64,000 nucleotides of DNA from Crossiella sp. CA-258035 (GTDB taxonomy: Bacteria > Actinomycetota > Actinomycetes > Mycobacteriales > Pseudonocardiaceae), in contig NZ_CP116413.1 in assembly GCF_030064675.1 (NCBI RefSeq), positions 2,946,001 to 3,010,000 on the forward strand, read 5' to 3'. Shown piece by piece: positions 57,697 through 64,000 of this stretch. The notes beneath the pieces are model-generated. The model was not told where the DNA came from and did not search any database. It saw only the letters and a program-made list of their open reading frames with translations. Each line of letters begins with the position of its first letter. Within the stretch, counting starts at the first letter, position 1. The translations under genes were made by a program, and so were the position numbers.

Positions 57697-58587
57697 ATGT
57701 CGTTCACCGTCCTGGTCACCGGGGGCAACGCGGGCATCGGGTACTTCGTCGCCGAACAGCTAGCGGCTGCCGGGTGCGCCGTGCTGATCGGCAGTCGCAG
57801 CCCGGCCAAGGCCGAGGCCGCGCTGTCCGCCCTGCGCGCGCGGGTGCCCGATGCCGAGGTCGGCCAGGTTCCGCTCGACCTGGCCGACCTGCCCTCGATC
57901 AAGTCCACTGTGGACGGCCTGGGGCTGGACCGGCTGGACGCGGTGGTGCACAACGCCGGGGTGCTGCTCGACGACCCGCCGCGGCAGGAGACCCCGCAGG
58001 GCCACGAGCTGATGTTCGGCACCAACCACCTCGGCCACTTCGCGCTCACCGCCCTGCTCGCCCCGCTGCTCTCCGCCGCCCCGGCCGCCAGGGTGATCAC
58101 CACCGGCAGCTTCACCGCCAAGTCCGAGACCTTCGACTTCGACGACCCGCACAGCACCCGCGACTACCAGCCCAAACGCACCTACGCCCGGTCCAAGCTG
58201 GCGCAGATGCTCTTCGGCTTCGAGCTGGACCGCCGCCTGCGCGCCACCGGCAGCCCCGTGCTCAGCGTGGTCACCCACCCCGGCGGCGCGCTGGACTCGC
58301 TGACCCCGTCCCGCCCGCCGGTGCACGTGCGCGGCACCGGTCAGCGGCTGCTCGGCCTGCCCGCCGGGATCATGTTGCACGGCAAGGACAAGGCGGCCAG
58401 GGTCGCGGTCAGGGCGGTGCTCGATCCCGCGGTGCGCGGCGGGCAGCTGTGGGGGCCGAGGGTGTTCGGCCTCCGCGGCGCGCCCAGGGCGGAACCGGTG
58501 CGCGGGCCACTGGCCGACCTCGAAGCGGCGGCCCGGGTGTGGGACCTCAGCGTGGAGCTGACCGGTCTGGCGCCGGACTTCGGTTGA
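57697..58587 (+). CDS. SDR-family oxidoreductase
   Basis: 296 residues: the NAD(P) loop TGGNAGIG at the N-terminus, NAG in VVHNAG, and an active-site YxxxK (TYARSKLAQ), making it a retinol-dehydrogenase-like short-chain dehydrogenase. It starts 19 nt after rox on the same strand, so it may be co-transcribed. It converges with the DMT gene and overlaps its 3' end by 41 nt. Confidence 0.9.
   Translation: MSFTVLVTGGNAGIGYFVAEQLAAAGCAVLIGSRSPAKAEAALSALRARVPDAEVGQVPLDLADLPSIKSTVDGLGLDRLDAVVHNAGVLLDDPPRQETPQGHELMFGTNHLGHFALTALLAPLLSAAPAARVITTGSFTAKSETFDFDDPHSTRDYQPKRTYARSKLAQMLFGFELDRRLRATGSPVLSVVTHPGGALDSLTPSRPPVHVRGTGQRLLGLPAGIMLHGKDKAARVAVRAVLDPAVRGGQLWGPRVFGLRGAPRAEPVRGPLADLEAAARVWDLSVELTGLAPDFG
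57903..57915. repeat. GTCCACTGTGGAC palindrome inside the SDR gene
   Basis: Exact copy with central T, again encoding S-T-V-D in frame. Confidence 0.8.
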
Positions 58588-59509
58588 CCCGCGCCGCCAG
58601 CAGCACCGCGACCAGCGTCAGCCCGGCCCCGGCCCAGGTCGCGACCGTGGGCTGCGGCCCGGTCACCAGGTCCAGGGCGATCGCCCCGAGCAACTGCCCC
58701 GCCACGCTGGCCAGCCCGTAGACCAGCACCCCGATCTCGCCGACGGCCAGGGTGGCCACCGCCACCACGCCGATCCCGATCAGCCCGGCCAGGTAGAACC
58801 ACGGCTCGGCCGGGAACCCGCCGGTGGGCAGCCCGCGCACGGCGAACCCGGCCAGCAGCAGCACCGCCAGGGTCGCCGTGGCCACCACGAAGTTCACCAT
58901 GGTGGCCGGCCACGGCGAGCCCGCGGCCGCGGCCACCCGGCCGTTGAACGCCGACTGCACCGCCCCCGTCACCCCCGCCAGCAGCGGCAACGCCACCAGC
59001 GCCAGGGTGCTCGCGCCGCCGATCCGGTCCGCCCCGGCGATCACCACCGCCAGCACGCACAGCGCCGCGCCGCCCAGCCGCGCCGCGGTCACCGGCCGCA
59101 CCCCGCCCGGCCCGAGCCCCCACCGGTCCGCGGCCAGGCTGCCGCCCGCGGTGCCGGCCACGATCGCCACCGTGAACAGCGCGACGCCCAGCGAGGTCAC
59201 CGTGATCCCCTGGCCGCCGACGATCAGCGCGCCGCTGATCCCGCCGAGGCAGTGCCACCAGCGCAACTGCCCTTCGCGCACCGCCGTCCGCAGCCGCCGG
59301 ATGCCCCGCCGTCCGGCCGGGAACGCGGGCACCAGCGCCAGCAGCACGACCATGCCCATGGCGGTGGTCAGCAGCGAGGCGCCGATCCCGTCACCGAGCC
59401 GCGCGCCGAACTCCCCGTTCAACCGGGCCTGCCCGGCCAGCCCGACCCCGGCGGCCACGGTCGCCGCCAGCGCCAGCACCCGCCGCGATCTGATCTCCAC
59501 AACTGTCAC
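58547..59509 (-). CDS. DMT-family transporter (YdcZ/DUF606-like tandem)
   Basis: 320 residues with about ten helices in two halves, each with the DUF606 pattern (ARLNGEFGARLGDGIGASLL and SAFNGRVAAAAGSPWPATMVNF). Members export small metabolites or drugs. GTG 59509 is used. Its 3' end overlaps the convergent SDR gene by 41 nt, which may allow antisense interference. Confidence 0.85.
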   Translation of the reverse strand: MTVVEIRSRRVLALAATVAAGVGLAGQARLNGEFGARLGDGIGASLLTTAMGMVVLLALVPAFPAGRRGIRRLRTAVREGQLRWWHCLGGISGALIVGGQGITVTSLGVALFTVAIVAGTAGGSLAADRWGLGPGGVRPVTAARLGGAALCVLAVVIAGADRIGGASTLALVALPLLAGVTGAVQSAFNGRVAAAAGSPWPATMVNFVVATATLAVLLLAGFAVRGLPTGGFPAEPWFYLAGLIGIGVVAVATLAVGEIGVLVYGLASVAGQLLGAIALDLVTGPQPTVATWAGAGLTLVAVLLAARVNRSPAPDRSAPR

Positions 59510-59567
59510 GTACGCCGAGTCTGACCGACCGGGACCGCCAGGTCGCGCGGATTTCCGCCATGCGCCC

Positions 59568-59960
59568 CTAGATGACCGCTATCGCGTCCACTTCGATCAG
59601 GTAACCGGGAGCGGCGAGGGTCTCCACCCCGAGCAGGACGTCGGTGGGTTTGTGGTCGCCAAAGAGGCCGGCCCTGGCCCGCTCGATGACGGGCAGGTAC
59701 TCCCCGCGGTGCCCGACCACGTAGATCGTGATCTTGGTGACCTGATCCGGCCGCGCGCCCGCGGCGGCGAGGGCGCGACCGAGGTTGGCGAAGACCTGCC
59801 GGGCCTGTGCGGCCAGATCCCCGGGATGAACCAGGTCGCCTCGGGAGTCGTCGGACATCTGCCCGGCGACGAACACCAGGCGACTGCCCGTCGCGATGAC
59901 GACGTGGCTGTACGTCTCCGGGGTGTCCAGGCCGTCTGGCTGGATGATCTCGATGGTCAT
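59568..59960 (-). CDS. RidA-family (YjgF/UK114) protein
   Basis: 130 residues of the RidA family (YSHVVIATGSRLVFVAGQMSDD, KITIYVV, VLLGVETLAAPGYLIEVDAIAVI). The conserved arginine of true imine deaminases is not in its usual place, so a Rid subgroup with another activity is possible. It is divergent from a GntR gene over a perfect FCD-type operator, linking it to the ureohydrolase and M20 peptidase beyond. Confidence 0.9.
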   Translation of the reverse strand: MTIEIIQPDGLDTPETYSHVVIATGSRLVFVAGQMSDDSRGDLVHPGDLAAQARQVFANLGRALAAAGARPDQVTKITIYVVGHRGEYLPVIERARAGLFGDHKPTDVLLGVETLAAPGYLIEVDAIAVI

Positions 59961-59995
59961 TGGCGTGCCGCCCGCTCTCAGTCGCTGGTTGCCGG

Positions 59996-60008
59996 ATTGT
60001 CGGACAAT
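59996..60008. promoter_or_regulatory. GntR (FCD) operator ATTGTCGGACAAT
   Basis: Perfect 13-bp palindrome (ATTGTC-G-GACAAT) between the divergent ridA and gntR genes; it has the TTGTCnGACAA form expected for FadR/FCD regulators. Confidence 0.88.
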
Positions 60009-60059
60009 ATGGCAGTCTTGCTCTCAGTAGACGGAAGCATCAAGGGGAGGCCGGTGACC

Positions 60060-60785
60060 GTGACGAACCCGATCGCGGGCCTGGGCGCGAGCATCCAGCG
60101 GCAGAGCACCACCGAGCAGGCCGTCGACGCCGTCCGGCAGGCCATCCTGTCCGGCCGGCTGCTGCCGGGCACGCCGCTGCGCGAGACCGCCCTCGCCGCC
60201 GAGCTGGGCGTGTCCCGCAGCACCGTGCGCGAGGCCGCCCGGACCCTGGAAGCCGAGGGCCTGGTCCGCTACCAGATGAACCGCGGCATCGTCGTCGCGG
60301 ACATCACCGGGCCGGACGTCGCCGACATCTACGCCGCCCGCGCCGCCGTGGAGCTGGTCGCGGCCGACGCCCTCACCGCACACCGGGACCCGGCGGTCTA
60401 CGCGGAGCTCGCCGACCTGGTCGACGACATCGAACGCGCCTTCGACCGCGGTGACACCGCCGCCGTGCTCGAGGGTGACCGGCTCTTCCACGCCACCCTG
60501 GTCGCGGCCACCGCCAGCCCCCGCCTCCAGCGCTTCTACGGACAGCTCCAGCAGGAGCAGCGCCTGGCCCTGGCGCTGGCCGAGGGCGCCAGCCGTGAGC
60601 TCGGCCGCACCGCGGACGACCACCGCAGGCTCCTGGACGCGCTGCACGGCAGTCCGGAAGAGGCCAGGGCAGAACTCACCGCGCACCTGGACGCGGGCAC
60701 CGCCGAGCTGCAACGGCTGCTCGACCTGCTCGCCCAGCGCCGGCAACCCACTCATCGCGAAGAAGCAGAGGCATCGCATGACTGA
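60060..60785 (+). CDS. GntR-family regulator, FCD subgroup
   Basis: 241 residues with a GntR winged helix (STTEQAVDAVRQAILSGRLL, LAAELGVSRSTVREAARTLE) and an FCD effector domain. GTG 60060 is preferred because GGGGAGG (60044-60050) is 9 nt away; GTG 60054 is only 3 nt away. Its stop lies inside the next gene (8-nt overlap), so the regulator is co-expressed with the ureohydrolase-like and M20 genes. A perfect palindrome upstream suggests autoregulation and control of ridA. Confidence 0.9.
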   Translation: MTNPIAGLGASIQRQSTTEQAVDAVRQAILSGRLLPGTPLRETALAAELGVSRSTVREAARTLEAEGLVRYQMNRGIVVADITGPDVADIYAARAAVELVAADALTAHRDPAVYAELADLVDDIERAFDRGDTAAVLEGDRLFHATLVAATASPRLQRFYGQLQQEQRLALALAEGASRELGRTADDHRRLLDALHGSPEEARAELTAHLDAGTAELQRLLDLLAQRRQPTHREEAEASHD

Positions 60786-61587
60786 CCACAGCACCGGTGG
60801 CGCCTGGGACCTGATCGTCACGCCCTGGCACCTCGATGAGCACATCCCGGCCTTCCCCGTCCCGGTCGGCGCGACCGAGGTCATTCCCCCGGCACTTCCC
60901 GAAGGCCCCGTCGCCGCCCGGATGAACCGGCTGCACCAGGCGGCCGCCGACGTGGTGGCGCAGGCCGCCAGGCCCCTGGTCCTCTCCGGCGACTGCCCCA
61001 CCGCCCGCGCGGCGGTGGCCGGGATCCAGCGCCGCCACCAGGACCTGGCCGTGGTGTGGCTCGACGCCCATGGCGACTTCAACACCCCAGCCATCACGGC
61101 CAGCGGCTATATCGGCGGCATGGCACTGGCCATGCTGACCGGCCGGACCCCCGGTCTCTTCGACGACCCCCTCGACCTGCGGCCCATCCCGGACACCAGC
61201 GTCGTCCTCGCCGACGCCCGCGACCTCGACCCCGCCGAAGACGACGCCCTCACCACCAGCCAGGTCCGCCGCGTCCCCGCCGACCCGGCCGCCATCACCG
61301 CCGCCCTCGGCGACCTCGGCCCCATCCCGGTCTACCTGCACCTCGACATCGACGTCGTCGACGGCGCGCAGTTGCCCGGCGCGCGCTTCCCCTCCGGCCC
61401 CGGACCCTCCCTCAACCGGATCGAGGAATGCCTGGCCGCGATCTGCGCCACCGCCGACGTGGTGGCCGCCTACCTCGCCTGCGCCTGGCTCCCCGAGCAC
61501 GTCGGCGACCCCGCCACCCGGGACACGATCGACCGGCTCACCCGGGCACTCGGCGCGGAGCTGACCTGGCGCGAGCCGGCCGGATGA
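60778..61587 (+). CDS. Arginase/agmatinase-fold ureohydrolase-like protein
   Basis: 269 residues of the ureohydrolase fold. The manganese-binding segments D-A-H-G-D (Asp96, His98, Asp100) and HLDIDVVD (Asp190, Asp192) are intact. The first metal-ligand motif, usually GGDHS, reads SGDCP, so the ligand histidine is replaced by Cys73; this may change metal use or specificity. It overlaps the regulator gene and is followed, with a 4-nt overlap, by an M20 peptidase. The substrate is unknown. Confidence 0.85.
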   Translation: MTDHSTGGAWDLIVTPWHLDEHIPAFPVPVGATEVIPPALPEGPVAARMNRLHQAAADVVAQAARPLVLSGDCPTARAAVAGIQRRHQDLAVVWLDAHGDFNTPAITASGYIGGMALAMLTGRTPGLFDDPLDLRPIPDTSVVLADARDLDPAEDDALTTSQVRRVPADPAAITAALGDLGPIPVYLHLDIDVVDGAQLPGARFPSGPGPSLNRIEECLAAICATADVVAAYLACAWLPEHVGDPATRDTIDRLTRALGAELTWREPAG

Positions 61588-62936
61588 GCTTGACCGAGAC
61601 CGAGCTGCGGGCCGCGATCGCGCGGGAGATGCCCGGGGTCCGCGCCGACCTGGAGCGGCTGGTCCGGATCCCCGGCATCGCCTTCGAGGGCTTCGACCAC
61701 GCGCAGGTCGAGCGGTCGGCGGAGGCCGTGGCCGGGTTGCTGCGCGGCTGCGGCCTCGACACGCGGATCGTGCGGGCCGGCGGCCAGCCGGCGGTGATCG
61801 GCCGCCGGGCCGCCCCGCCCGGCGCGCCGACGGTCCTGCTCTACGCGCACCACGACGTGCAGCCGGCCGGCGACCCCGCGCTCTGGACCAGCGACCCGTT
61901 CCAGCCGGTCGAGCGGGACGGCAGGCTCTACGGCCGGGGCGCCGCCGATGACAAGGCCGGTGTGCTGGCGCACGTGGCCGCCCTGCGCGCGTTCGGCGAT
62001 GAGCTGCCGGTCGGCGTGGTGGTCTTCGTCGAGGGGGAGGAGGAGTCCGGCTCCGCCTCGCTCGGCGACATCATCGCGGCGCACCTCGAGGAACCGCGCT
62101 GCGAGGTGATCGTGATCGCCGACTCCGGCAACTGGGCGATCGGGCAGCCCGCGCTGACCACCTCGCTGCGCGGCATGGTCGACCTGTCCGCCGAGGTCCG
62201 GGTGCTCAGGAGCGCGGTGCACAGCGGCATGTTCGGCGGCGCGGTGCCGGATGCGCTGATGGTGCTCGCCCGGCTGCTGTCGACGCTGCACAACGAGGAG
62301 GGCGAGGTCGCGGTCGATGGCCTGACCGGACGTGCGGGGGCTGGCGTCGACTACCCCGAGGACCGGTTCCGGCAGGAGGCGGGCCTCCTCGACGGGGTCC
62401 GGCTGATCGGCAGCGGCACGATCACCGACCGGATCTGGGCCAAGACGGCCATCTCGATCCTGGGCATCGACGCGCCCCGGACGTCCGAGGCGGCCTACGC
62501 CCTCCAGCCCACCGCGAAAGCCAAGATCAGCGCACGGGTGGGGCCGGGCGAGGATGCCAGGTCGGTGTATGCGGCGATCCGCGCCCACCTGGAGGAACAC
62601 GTGCCGTGGGGGGCACACGTCGAGGTCACGCTGGAGTCCTGCGGTCAGCCCTGCGTGATCGACGCGACCGGCCCGGTGTACACCGCCGCCCGGGCCGCCT
62701 TCACCGCCGCCTGGGACGGCACCCCGCCGGTCGACATCGGTATCGGCGGCTCGATCCCGTTCATCGCCACCTTCCAGGAACTGTTCCCACAGGCGGCAAT
62801 ACTCGTCACCGGTGTCGAAGATCCGCAGTCCGCGGCACACGGCCCAGACGAAAGCCTCCATCTGGGCGAGTTCCAGCGGGTGTGCGTAGCCGAGGCCCTG
62901 CTGCTCAAGTACGTTGCCGAGGCGCTGAGCAGCTAG
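61584..62936 (+). CDS. M20-family dipeptidase / deacylase
   Basis: 450 residues. Metal-binding motifs of M20 are present: LLYAHHDVQPAG, GRGAADDKAG, EGEEESGSAS and, near the end, a histidine in SAAHGPDESLHLGEF. The dimerisation lid lies at about 195-320. Related enzymes hydrolyse dipeptides (CNDP/PepV types) or N-acyl amino acids. Translationally coupled to the ureohydrolase-like gene (ATGA). The unit GntR-ureohydrolase-M20 plus divergent RidA looks like a small nitrogen-compound catabolic route. Confidence 0.92.
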   Translation: MSLTETELRAAIAREMPGVRADLERLVRIPGIAFEGFDHAQVERSAEAVAGLLRGCGLDTRIVRAGGQPAVIGRRAAPPGAPTVLLYAHHDVQPAGDPALWTSDPFQPVERDGRLYGRGAADDKAGVLAHVAALRAFGDELPVGVVVFVEGEEESGSASLGDIIAAHLEEPRCEVIVIADSGNWAIGQPALTTSLRGMVDLSAEVRVLRSAVHSGMFGGAVPDALMVLARLLSTLHNEEGEVAVDGLTGRAGAGVDYPEDRFRQEAGLLDGVRLIGSGTITDRIWAKTAISILGIDAPRTSEAAYALQPTAKAKISARVGPGEDARSVYAAIRAHLEEHVPWGAHVEVTLESCGQPCVIDATGPVYTAARAAFTAAWDGTPPVDIGIGGSIPFIATFQELFPQAAILVTGVEDPQSAAHGPDESLHLGEFQRVCVAEALLLKYVAEALSS

Positions 62937-62961
62937 GGAGGCCGTCATCAGTGGGCTGGAA

Positions 62962-64000
62962 GTGCTCGACCTCGGCAAGATCATCGCTGAGAAGGCGGTG
63001 ACCGCCTGGCTGCGCCGCCACCGGGCCCGCAGGCAGCGCAGCGCCACCCTCGCCGAGCTGGCCGCCGAGGAACTGGCCAGTCCCATCCAGCGCAACAAGC
63101 TGGAGCGGCTGCTCGGCAACGTCGGCGGCCAGGTCGCCGAACGCCTGGAACTGGTGCTGGAGACCCGGTTCAGGTCCCTGCCGGAGCACGAGGTCGCCGC
63201 CGCCCTCGCCGGTGCGGGCGACGCGCTGGCCGAGGTCGAGCTGAGCGACGAGCTGGTCTTCGCCACCGACGCCGACGGCGACAAGCTCGCCGCGCACGTC
63301 CGCTCGGTCTGCCCGCCACCGGCCGGCCTGGCCGAACCCGCGGGCCAGCTCTACGACATCGCGCTGGACCAGTCCTGCCGCTACCTGGCCCAGGTCATCC
63401 AGCACCTGCCCGCGCTGCCGCCGCGCGCGCTGGCCGAGACGCTGTCCCGGCTCACCGCGCAGACCGCCCAGCTGGACGAGCTGCTGGCCAGGGTGCCGCG
63501 CTCCACCCTGCACGCCCCGCGCGGCACCGGCCACGACGCCGAGTTCACCGCCGCCTACCTCCGGCACATCGAGTCCACATTGGACAGTGTGACGCTGCTC
63601 GGCCTGGCCGCCCACGAACAGCCGAAGCTGGCGCTGAGCACGGCCTACCTGAGCCTGAGCGTGGCCAGCGTGCTGGACCGGCACAGCCGAGCCACCCGCC
63701 GCCGCCCCGACCGGCACTGGTTCGCCGAGACCGGGGACAGCGGCACCAGCAGCGGCCGGGTGGAGGCCGCGCTCGGTGGCGCGGACCGCGCGTTCGTGCG
63801 CGGCGAGGCGGGTTCGGGCAAGACCACGCTGCTGCACTGGCTCGCGGTCACCGCGGCCCGCTCCGCCTTCACCGAGCAGCTCGCGGACTGGAACTCCTGC
63901 GTGCCCTTCGTGATCCGCCTGCGCGGCCACGCCACCGGCGAGCTGCCGCGCCCCGAGCAGTTCCTCCAGGACGCCTGGCCGGCGCGCTCGGCGGAGATGC
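62962..64000 (+). CDS. NACHT-type P-loop NTPase, N-terminal part (runs off window)
   Basis: At least 346 residues, open to the window edge. The N-terminal 270 residues are helical and contain no recognised enzyme; then comes a Walker A in FVRGEAGSGKTTLLHWLA (about residue 279-296) with the E-x-G-x-G-K-T spacing typical of STAND/NACHT proteins. Such proteins include bacterial NLR-like antiphage sensors and regulators. Walker B and C-terminal sensor repeats lie outside the window. No ATG/GTG precedes SGLEVLDLG: the start is either GTG 62962 or a rare ATC at 62947, the latter nearer the GGGAGG at 62937-62942. Confidence 0.8.
   Translation, partial: MLDLGKIIAEKAVTAWLRRHRARRQRSATLAELAAEELASPIQRNKLERLLGNVGGQVAERLELVLETRFRSLPEHEVAAALAGAGDALAEVELSDELVFATDADGDKLAAHVRSVCPPPAGLAEPAGQLYDIALDQSCRYLAQVIQHLPALPPRALAETLSRLTAQTAQLDELLARVPRSTLHAPRGTGHDAEFTAAYLRHIESTLDSVTLLGLAAHEQPKLALSTAYLSLSVASVLDRHSRATRRRPDRHWFAETGDSGTSSGRVEAALGGADRAFVRGEAGSGKTTLLHWLAVTAARSAFTEQLADWNSCVPFVIRLRGHATGELPRPEQFLQDAWPARSAEM

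Overview
The window is about 64 kb of very GC-rich chromosome with dense genes, many GTG starts and 4-nt ATGA/GTGA gene overlaps. Together with mycobacterial-type synteny (gcvH-garA-merR-bfn-merR-gcvP), an ergothioneine operon, a mycothiol amidase relative, F420/deazaflavin-type and DUF397/DUF1707/DUF881 proteins and a rifamycin monooxygenase, this points to a filamentous actinobacterium. It is most likely a member of the Pseudonocardiales; the genus cannot be fixed from sequence reading alone. No tRNA, rRNA, CRISPR array, prophage or recognisable transposase was seen.

Layout. 1-8.0 kb: a conserved housekeeping block (DUF1290 end, DUF881, gcvH, garA, ftsR-like merR, bifunctional nuclease, second merR, a small secreted protein, then gcvP behind a tandem glycine riboswitch). 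8.2-17 kb: DUF397, a membrane VWA/solute-binding protein, a protein often annotated as 3-methyladenine glycosylase, a sigma factor with a fused STAS-ATPase partner, two CNNM/CBS membrane proteins and a LacI regulator. 17-20.3 kb: a LacI-controlled sugar-type catabolic operon (oxidoreductase, DUF993, isomerase). 20.6-27.8 kb: POT transporter, P450 with its TetR, DUF1707 protein, three secreted or exported proteins and a TauE/SafE permease. 27.9-32 kb: GntR, an AcnR-like TetR and a secreted PQQ-type sugar dehydrogenase fused to PEBP. 32.5-37.3 kb: egtABCD and a deazaflavin reductase. 37.4-46.3 kb: small proteins, an internally deleted Mca-like gene facing a TetR gene across an operator array, a trans-sulfuration lyase facing a MocR regulator, a Tat-exported phosphoesterase and a secreted hydrolase. 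46.4-56 kb: GluB-like lipoprotein, aconitase, a small ABC system, VOC protein, acyl-CoA ligase and a RipA-like endopeptidase. 56-64 kb: rifampicin monooxygenase behind a 19-codon leader ORF, SDR, DMT transporter, a RidA/GntR/ureohydrolase/M20 locus and the start of a NACHT-type NTPase that runs off the end.

Links between genes. The aconitase promoter carries a near-perfect match to the corynebacterial AcnR box, while the acnR-like gene lies about 19 kb away instead of beside acn. GarA and glycine cleavage sit together at the nitrogen/2-oxoglutarate node. Several local regulators have clear palindromes next to them (LacI 17.1 kb, TetR 23.96 kb, TetR 38.97 kb, FCD-GntR 60.0 kb).

The most unusual DNA is non-coding: a 22-nt-period GTGTTGGCCG repeat at two loci, several long foldback elements (13.0, 32.3, 47.6 and 47.8 kb), one 162-bp foldback with 28-bp perfect inverted ends that appears to have an empty site elsewhere in the window, and an over-represented GTCCACWGTGGAC palindrome.
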